Positions 57,085-64,000 of a DNA stretch of 64,000 bases are shown here, piece by piece. The position numbers were made by a program, and so were the translations under genes. The notes under the pieces are model-generated. The model worked only from the letters and a program-made list of their open reading frames with translations. It ran no database searches and was not told the DNA's origin. How positions within the stretch are numbered: the first letter of the stretch is position 1; each line of letters opens with the position of its first letter. Source of the DNA: Ashinkailepas kermadecensis (Eukaryota > Arthropoda > Thecostraca > Neolepadidae); contig JAOTOM010004133.1 of NCBI GenBank assembly GCA_034440615.1, positions 46,001-110,000 on the forward strand, given 5' to 3'.

Positions 57085-58087
57085 TCAACTATGAAAAGTG
57101 TAGGGTTACGCATCTGGGGTTTGGAGGTGAGACTCCTATGCAATGGGAGGCAGGGAACTGGATATTATTGAAGAGGAAAGAGACTTAGCTGTATTAGTTT
57201 CAAATGACCTGAAAGCAGAAAAACAATGGAGTACCTCTGTTATGAAGAGGGAAATCAGGATGTTGTGAATCATTAATATGAATGTGTGGTATAACAGAAA
57301 GGAAGTCATGAAAAACTGTACTTAGCCTATGTGCAACCCCACTTGAAATAGGCTGTTGTGACACACCATACATATTGTGTGTTACACCAGGGGTTATACA
57401 CCATGTGTATGGTGTGTAACCCTGTGGGTTTTGCACCATGCACACAAGACTCTGGGTCTTGCCATTCCATAACAAGCAATGGAAGTTGTGTCAGGTGAAT
57501 CCTGGGCCACTGCCAACTATTGAGTGATCTCACTGATGTTATGCAGCATTATATAATTATATAAATATATAATGGGCATATATATGACTGCATAGTTGCC
57601 TCAATAATCTCAAGTGGATGCCTTCTTTTTTTAAAAAAAATCCTGGGTTGTGGTCAAAAGTTTCATTTATGTTCTGTACAAACATGGAGTCTTTACTTAA
57701 ACAAGATACGGATATTGTAGAAAGAGTGCAGGCCCAAAGCCACTATACTCATCAGTGGGTTAGGTATCTTAGAATATGCAGAAATGTGTATGGCACTCAC
57801 TCAAGTATAAGAGACAGGGTGATGTGATTGAAATGTTGAAAATCACTAAACAGTTAGATAATGCCAATCTGAAGGATGCTCTTCTATTTAGACTTATACA
57901 TAGGGGTCATCAATTCAAGTTAGACAAGTCAAGGTTTAGGACAGTTAAGCAACAACAGGTTTTGAGTCAAAGGGTGGCAGATTAATGGAATAGGCTGGCT
58001 GCTGATATGAGAAGCCCCTTATTGAATGTATTAAAAAATAGGGTGGATAAGTTTTTTAGGTTTGAGAAACCTGTTATTGAGTTATAA
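57085..58087 (+). pseudogene. CR1-type LINE reverse transcriptase, C-terminal remnant
   Basis: Two plus-strand parts. 57090-57355 reads KCRVTHLG, ERDLAVLVSNDLKAEKQWS and AYVQPHLKYA. 57685-58085 reads DTDIVERVQ, GDVIEMLKITKQLDNAN, HRGHQFKLDKSRFR, SQRVAD*WNRLAADMRSPLL and LKNRVDKFF. This sequence follows the catalytic core in CR1-type RTs; the usual form is ERDLGVLVS...RPHLEYA...DxxxLERVQRR...WNxLP. About 330 bp of unrelated sequence (57357-57685, including repeats of GTGTAACC/GGTTACAC type) splits the two. Frameshifts and stops show a dead 3' fragment. It is unrelated in sequence detail to LINE-B. Confidence 0.78.
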
Positions 58088-58218
58088 TTATAGGTGAATG
58101 GGGTAATATATATTATGGTAGGTGTACATAGTGCATACCCCTTTAAACAGTCAGGGATGGAGTTAAACATTATTGATTGGGCATTTTATTCATGCATGTT
58201 TCACTCAGGATAAAGTGA

Positions 58219-58378
58219 GAGTACAAGTAGTCTAGTGGTATATTGCCTGTCTCACAATCAAAAGATTGTGGGTTCAAGTCGTAACTGTTGCTACTCTTCG
58301 CCTGCTACCAATCGGCGTGGGAGATTGGCGATGCTACATGACTTAACGGTTGACATGTCATAACACCAATAACCACCA
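58219..58378 (+). mobile_element. tRNA-derived SINE, family 2, copy 3
   Basis: Flanked by TCAGGATAAAGTGA (58205-58218) and TCAGGATCAAGTGA (58379-58392), 13 of 14 identical. The head is diverged (GTAGTCTAGTGGTATATTG; box B GGTTCAAGTC) and the body ACCAATCGGCGTGGGAGATT is conserved. An older copy than those at 40.4 and 50.7 kb. Confidence 0.88.
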
Positions 58379-58399
58379 TCAGGATCAAGTGAATAGGGC

Positions 58400-61360
58400 T
58401 AGATAAGTATTGGTAGGTGTGTGGGATGTTGGTGGATAGTTTCTTTGGAATTTAGAATGTTGTATTGTTAGGTGTGCTTATAGTGTCCCGGCTTATAGTG
58501 TCTTCCCTTTACAGGCCTGACTCAGATGGCCCCTGTGGCTTTCATTAAGTCTGAACACTGTATGACTGTGTCAACACCAGGTGATCTGCTGATATCACTC
58601 CAATTGATGTGTATCATCTCAATAGCAGCAGGCCCTAGCATGTTACAGACAAATCCCTTCAGTCATGACCCCATGGAGCCAAAAATTGGAAGCTAACAGA
58701 ATTCCTCCAAAAAGAAAGTTAATTTCTGTGAGCATTGTAGCACGACCAAAGCATGTGTGGGAATGGTCTTGCATCATTTTACATCATTCCCTCAAACCAA
58801 GTGGCTGGATCTGCCTGTTCCTCAGATTATTAGTCAGGTGACTACAATATTCCCATATTTTTCATGAAGCAGCAGCAAGTAAGATCTTCTAATACCTTAA
58901 TGAAATCCATGATTTGTGAATATATAGAAGTCTAGGCCAATTTTTAGCTTAGAAAGAGTTGTTCTGGCACTTTATGTGAATTGAATGAATTTGATATTCA
59001 TTGCTTTGGGAAATAACACTTCAAGATATCAACAATTGCGTTTAAGTACTTAAAGCACAATAAGCATTCATTTCACAGAAAATGGGCGCCACATAACCAG
59101 TAGCAGTTGATGTGCCCATAAGCCCAAATAATCGATCAATCAATAGATCATTTCACAGAAAAAAAGAGCACCAAATTCCTTCAAATAACATGAAAAACAG
59201 CATGGTATATTTTCCAATCTAGGTGCATGTTATCCTCATCCCCTCCCCAACAAAATGTGGGGTGTACAGAAAAGGGGGCTTTTGTTGGGTAATATAATGA
59301 AAAATAACAAAATTGTTTATTTACATCACTAAAGGAGTATGCATAATCATCATGTTCATGCAATGTGGCATGATTTCAAATAGTGGCATGATTTCAAATT
59401 ATCTTGCCTACATGTGATTTCCCAAATAAATGGTGGATGAAGAGAAAGTTGTTAGATGAGCTTCAACAAGTCCAGTTCATACACTTCAAATTTGTGCTCA
59501 GTGGCTTCTTCTAAATGAATGCCCAATATTTTCCTCAATGTCAGCAACATGTTTTATTTTGTTGTTTTTTGTGGGGGGTGGCGAATTTCAAATTATTCTT
59601 CAGTGTATATCATCCAACCCCAAAACCTTTTTATATATTTTCCCATGTTTTGTTGAGGAAAATTACGTGTATCTGCATTGTTGAAAATGTTATGATGTTC
59701 TTATGTTATTTTAATGATTTTGATGTATTTTTAGAGAAGTCCCTGAACACCAATTTGGAAACAAAATGTATGGACTGGACTTGTTGAAGGTTACCTAGCA
59801 GCTTCTTCCTCTATTTCTTCTTCTTTTATTTGGGAGATCTCATAAAGGCAAGATATTCACTATTCAAAACCATGCCACTTGGCAACCGCCGGCAGGTGAT
59901 GTGGACTCCTTTCTGATAATGATATCAAGTGGATTTCCACCTGTTATTTCTATTTTTGCAAGGAAATGAATATCAAATTCATTTAAATCACATCAGAAAT
60001 TACCAGAAAGCAATTTTTCACAGCATTGGTTTAGATTCTTCTACATATTTACCAAGTTGTCAATCAATATGAACAATTCTGATTTTAAGATTTTTGGTTC
60101 TTGTAGTGTTACACCAAGTCATCTTGCTGGCATTTTTACGCTATGTTCGGTTTGAAGACAAAAAAAGTAGTGAATTATTCCCACAAGCTTAAGTAATCAT
60201 GGTCAACTCCCTTCATTGAGTAAAACATTTGGTGCCTCTTCATTAAGATAAATGTGAGATGTTTTGTGCACTGCAGCCAGATTGTTTTCTTATTTGCTCT
60301 TGTCCTCTGTATTTTTTTTTCTCATGTCTTCCACCTGCATTGCAGATTGTAGTCTGAGCTACCATTGAAAAGGCTGCATCAACTATGGTGCTTATATATT
60401 ACATGTATTACCAACACTTGCCTAATTTCATATGTTTCCTTTCTTTTTGCCTAAGATTTCTGAGCAGAAATTATCATTGCTTATTTGCTCATTTTTGGTA
60501 TTACTTGTATAGTCCTTGGAGCCATTGGGTAAGTGGATGAAACTCTCCAGTCAGCTGATAGTGGAGAGTTGATGTAAAAAGTTGAAGGGAATCAATGCTA
60601 TTTATGGCTATGTGACCTTTGCAGTTGATGCGCCCCTAAACTACAATGCTCTTTATGCAAGCTGAAATATGATACTGCTCCTTTGCAGTGGCATGACATT
60701 TTGAAATTTGAGTGGAGACACCCTCCATGATGATGGTTTTTACCTTTTTCTTTTTGACATCAATGAGTATCACTTGCTTTTTATTGCAGGATATGAGTGA
60801 GGTTTTGTTCTATAAATGCACTGATTGCTTCTGGCTGCAGGATTGCTCTGATTGATAGATGCAGCAGAAATGCTAAAGACATCACCTGTATAACCAAAGC
60901 AGTCGATGCGCCCCTAAGCCCAAATAGCCTACGGACATCACCATCAAGCAGTGAGCAAATGTGATTGAAAATCACTCATAAATAGGTGCAATCCATATAT
61001 ATTTATACTTTTTACATCACTTAGTTTGTTTGGCATGGTTCCATTCCCTCTCCACTTTACCAAAAAAATAAATTTAATAAAACTATTACTTTGTGCATAT
61101 AAAGTGGAGCCAGCATCTCACAGTAGTCCTTGCAGTGCAGTTCCTACTGAGCTTATGGGCATGATATTATGATTGTATACATTTTTGCAGATCAGGGGAC
61201 ATAATAACAATACAAAATATGTTTAGAACAAAAACAAAATATTATGTCTTCCTCTAAGGCCAAGAAAGCATAACAAGAAAAATTAACCTTGAAGTGTTTA
61301 AGTACACTGGAATATGTGTCGGTGACTAATACCTGTTGGCACTGATGCATTGGAACAAGG
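58400..61360. other. AT-rich non-coding region with a recurring short motif
   Basis: No recognisable coding frame. A motif close to GCAGTTGATGCGCCCCTAA (with AAGCCCAAATA after it) recurs at 59102, 60622 and 60900, and inverted at 38737. Two direct copies of GTGGCATGATTTCAAAT are at about 59366-59398. No further structure seen. Confidence 0.45.
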
Positions 61361-61372
61361 ATCAAGCAAGTG

Positions 61373-61508
61373 GTTGGTTATTGGTTTTACGACACGTCGA
61401 CCGTTGAGCCAAGATTTCACGCCGATTGGTCCGGGGAAGGGCGTGGACTCGAACCCACAATCTTTCGATCGTGAGACGAGCATCTTATCCCTAGACCACT
61501 CGTCCCCT
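61373..61508 (-). mobile_element. tRNA-derived SINE, family 2, copy 4 (internally shortened)
   Basis: Flanked by ATCAAGCAAGTG (61361-61372) and AACAAGCAAGTG (61511-61522), 11 of 12 identical. Compared with the 40.4-kb copy it lacks about 35 bp around the body-head junction. Box B is intact (minus strand GGTTCGAGTCC). Confidence 0.82.
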
Positions 61509-61619
61509 GGAACAAGCAAGTGATATATGCATCAATTCACACAGATATTTCAGTATTCTGTTGTAAGTTTGCAAAGTGCTTATGTGTAAAGGGTGGTCCC
61601 AGCTGTCCAGTGTTAAACT

Positions 61620-62095
61620 ATTGATTTCTCGTGGGTGTGATATGTCGAAACGATTGCAGCAGGATGTCGAAATCGCTATGGAAGTAATGCTATTTAAAAT
61701 ATTGTTAAGTCCTGCAAACCCGGTGGAAACAATTGTGTACATATGACTGTTGCCGTTTTGCGTGTTTTGAAAGGTACCTAATTTGGTTATACCAATATCA
61801 ACGATAACGATACAAACACCTATGCTATAAACTGGCATTGTGCAACAAAGCACATCATAGGTAATCCCTTCACCTGGAATCGCGCTACGGGATGCTCGTT
61901 ATCACGATCCTGGATCCATTACGGTGAGCAAAAGTATGGTATTTTTAAACGGGATGCAGTTAGAAACGAGGCATAAAAACTTCGCAAACACGCATCGAGA
62001 AGCACGATGTCGATGCTCCTTTGAGAAGGATGTCGATTCAGTGTTCAGTAAGTGGTATATTCCACCCTATTTCGCGATTAATGTATCACTGCAGC
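61620..62095 (+). repeat. Long dispersed repeat, copy 2
   Basis: Same order of blocks as 51890-52395: GTGATATGTCGAAACG, CAGGATGTCGAAAT, TACCTAATTTGG, TCAACGATAACGAT, CGAGAAGCACGATGTCGATG, GTGGTATATTCCACCC and AATGTATCACTG. This copy keeps more CpG, while copy 1 has TG/CA instead, consistent with CpG decay in copy 1. Confidence 0.7.
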
Positions 62096-62380
62096 TGCCC
62101 CCACCCCCAGATACCAAAACGTGCTGCTAATGATTTGTTCATGAATCATTTTGAGGAAATGTGCCATTCATATCCTCAAATAATAATTGAAATACTGAAG
62201 GCTGTGGATCCAAAAACAAAAGAAGGAAATGCAGGCCCTCATTTCCACCATAGGAAAACGTTATTTTTCACTCTGCACTTTCATGCACTGAATGCTTCAA
62301 TCCCAAAGACTCACTTCCATTTCTGCATGTAGCAGGCATATTTTGCTGCATGGGCGCAGTCAGGAATGACAAAATGGGAG

Positions 62381-62580
62381 TTTAATCTTATCCATCAATT
62401 AGCCACATATTTCAAAATGGAGAAACATATAGCTCAAACCACTCTTTTTCATTTGAATTTATAGTTTCAATAAGCTTAATAGTTAAGATAAGTTTAATCT
62501 TATCCATCAACGAACCACACATATTTCAAAACTAAGAAACATGTAGCTCAAATCACTCTTTCATTTGAATTTATAGTTAG
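62381..62580 (+). repeat. Tandem duplication, period about 111 bp
   Basis: TTTAATCTTATCCATCAA begins copies at 62381 and 62492. Each continues with CACATATTTCAAAA, AGAAACATNTAGCTCAAA and TCATTTGAATTTATAGTT. Two units only. Confidence 0.85.
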
Positions 62581-63314
62581 TGTTCATTACTAAAAGCAGC
62601 AAGATCAGATATACACACTTCAAATGGAAAAGGTCCTGGGTAGCTAACGTTTCATTAGAACAATGTTAATGCCATATGAACACAGCAATTTACTATTGAT
62701 GTCTATTCCGATGCACATGCATGTTCGAAGGTGAACAGTGGTGTATGTATAGATGAACATGAGATACATTTGATGTTCATTACATTTGCTATTTAATTAT
62801 GAAGGGTCGATGGGCTGAGTACTTGCTACTGATGTGTATTATGTGACTGCAAATAGTAAGTTGTTCCTGAAGGGCACAGTAAAGTATGGAAACTGGAACT
62901 GTGTAGAACAGGGATATGGTTAATAAAACATGTCAAACCACCTCATGTTTTGCTGTGTGTGCATGTTCATATGCATATGTGATGTGTCAAACTCATAGCT
63001 TTCCGGCTTTGCATCTCCATTATTCGTAATTGTAAACTGAAATAACTTCATTTTTTAATGTAGGCATGCAAGACAAATAAGTATTCAACGGCCAACTTGG
63101 AAAACAGTGACAAAAATACTTGTTCTACCCTAAAGTGACAGGTGCCGGTTGGCCCCTCAACTAACATTGGTCACACATATTGCTCCAGGAGAGTATTCCC
63201 TGAACCAGGCTGCATTGTCAGATTATTTCCAAGTATGTAGCTTCTCAAAATATCCACATTTTCACTTCTTGGATGCAGTTCATGACTTCAGAGCTACAAT
63301 CGTGAATTGTGTTT

Positions 63315-63755
63315 ACAAATATGGATCATCAAGAGCGAAAATTCAAGTTTCCCTGCCTTGAGCAAAAAGTTTCATGAACGTTTTGCATGGAGCAAAAAGT
63401 TGTATCCAATATATATGACATTTCCTGTCTAGGTGTGGCGTTTCTTGGTTGATGGCATGTTAGCCCCAAATGAAATACATAAATGTGTGCACAAAAGGCT
63501 GAATGTGCTATTATGCATATTACAAATATGGATCATTGAGAGTACAAATTCAAGTTTCCCTGCCTTGAGCAAAAACTTCCATAAAAGTTTTGCATGGAGC
63601 AAAAAGTTTTGCTCCATGAGCCAAAGGTTGTATCCATTATATATCACATTTCCTGACTATGTGTGGTGTTTCTTGGTTGGTGGCATGTTGAAATCTTATG
63701 TTAGCCCGAAATGAAATACATAAATGTGTACACAAAAGGCTGCATGCGCTATGCC
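63315..63755 (+). repeat. Tandem duplication, period about 207 bp
   Basis: Copy 1 starts at 63315 (ACAAATATGGATCAT) and copy 2 at 63522. Both contain CAAGTTTCCCTGCCTTGAGC, TTTTGCATGGAGCAAAAAGT, GTTTCTTGGTTGNTGGCATG and ATGAAATACATAAATGTG. Copy 2 has small insertions. The short frames seen here are shared by both copies and not recognisable as protein. Confidence 0.9.
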
Positions 63756-63759
63756 ACAC

Positions 63760-64000
63760 AAAACGCGATTTTTCTTGATGTTCAAAAGAAGTAGGTGTTA
63801 CTAAGGACTAAGGGGAAATTTGATGTTGATGTGGCATGGGAAGAAGCATAATGCAGGGGAAGTGTTTGTTTGAAAACCTGACAACCTGAATGGCATATAT
63901 GCCTCCAAACGGACTCAATGCTGCAACGTTGATGATGTGTTCTGTGCTCATTACAACTTACTCCTCTTTTTGATTAGGTGCAGTGCTGCATTGAGCATTA
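63760..64000. other. Non-coding window end
   Basis: Nothing recognisable. Confidence 0.4.

Noticed and set aside
62345..64000. Possible host exons in AT-rich sequence
   Set aside because: Frames are short, shared by the tandem copies, and show no recognisable protein or splice signals.

Overview
This is a metazoan nuclear window with no host gene that I can recognise. It reads as a graveyard of transposable elements and tandem repeats. An arthropod is the most likely source (inference). The reasons are recurring short TTAGG/CCTAA runs (the usual arthropod telomere unit) near 5.6, 48.1, 50.9, 51.2-51.4 and 53.4 kb, together with I-group and CR1/L2-group LINEs, a Penelope-like element with a GIY-YIG nuclease, tRNA-derived SINEs and hAT-like short elements. 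I cannot name the species. No spliced host gene, rRNA, functional tRNA, CRISPR array or bacterial feature was seen.

Layout. 1-5.4 kb: a decayed DNA transposon with inverted outer parts, carrying an uncharacterised transposon-type gene on the minus strand (about 2.8-4.6 kb). 5.65-16.4 kb: a minus-strand I-group LINE (LINE-A) with ORF1, endonuclease, RT and RNase H. Its endonuclease is split by a 4.47-kb hAT-like insertion (9577-14049) that contains remains of a second uncharacterised transposon gene and a further nested repeat. 16.7-17.4 kb: a Ty3/gypsy-type gag remnant. 18.3-18.9 kb: a TA microsatellite and a tRNA-derived SINE. 19.8-28.6 kb: a minus-strand CR1/L2-group LINE (LINE-B), cut inside its endonuclease by a complete but mutated I-group LINE (LINE-C, 22389-28081) with an 11-bp perfect target duplication. 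30.4-32.9 kb: a Penelope-like element, RT plus GIY-YIG, interrupted by one in-frame stop. 34.1-34.45 and 39.4-43.66 kb: very long degenerate arrays with a period near 21 bp and a young homogeneous core at 42.64-43.07 kb, into which a SINE has inserted. 43.85-44.6 kb: a repeat with internal units of about 70 bp, followed by a gypsy gag fragment. 46.914-50.400 kb: a foldback (palindromic) composite element with 13-bp termini and an 8-bp near-perfect target duplication. 51.1-51.5 kb: TTAGG-bearing hairpins. 54.3-55.7 kb: a satellite of about 265 bp, five units. 56.05-56.36 kb: a short hAT-like element with an 8-bp duplication. 57.1-58.1 kb: a CR1-type RT tail. 58.2-64 kb: AT-rich sequence with two SINE copies and local duplications.

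How the parts relate. Nothing here forms a cellular pathway. The useful information is the insertion chronology. LINE-C is younger than LINE-B, and the hAT-like element is younger than LINE-A. Removing each insertion restores a continuous reading frame in its host LINE, and that is the strongest evidence in the window. The SINE family (four copies, three with clean 14-15 bp duplications) and the core of the 21-bp array look like the most recent activity.
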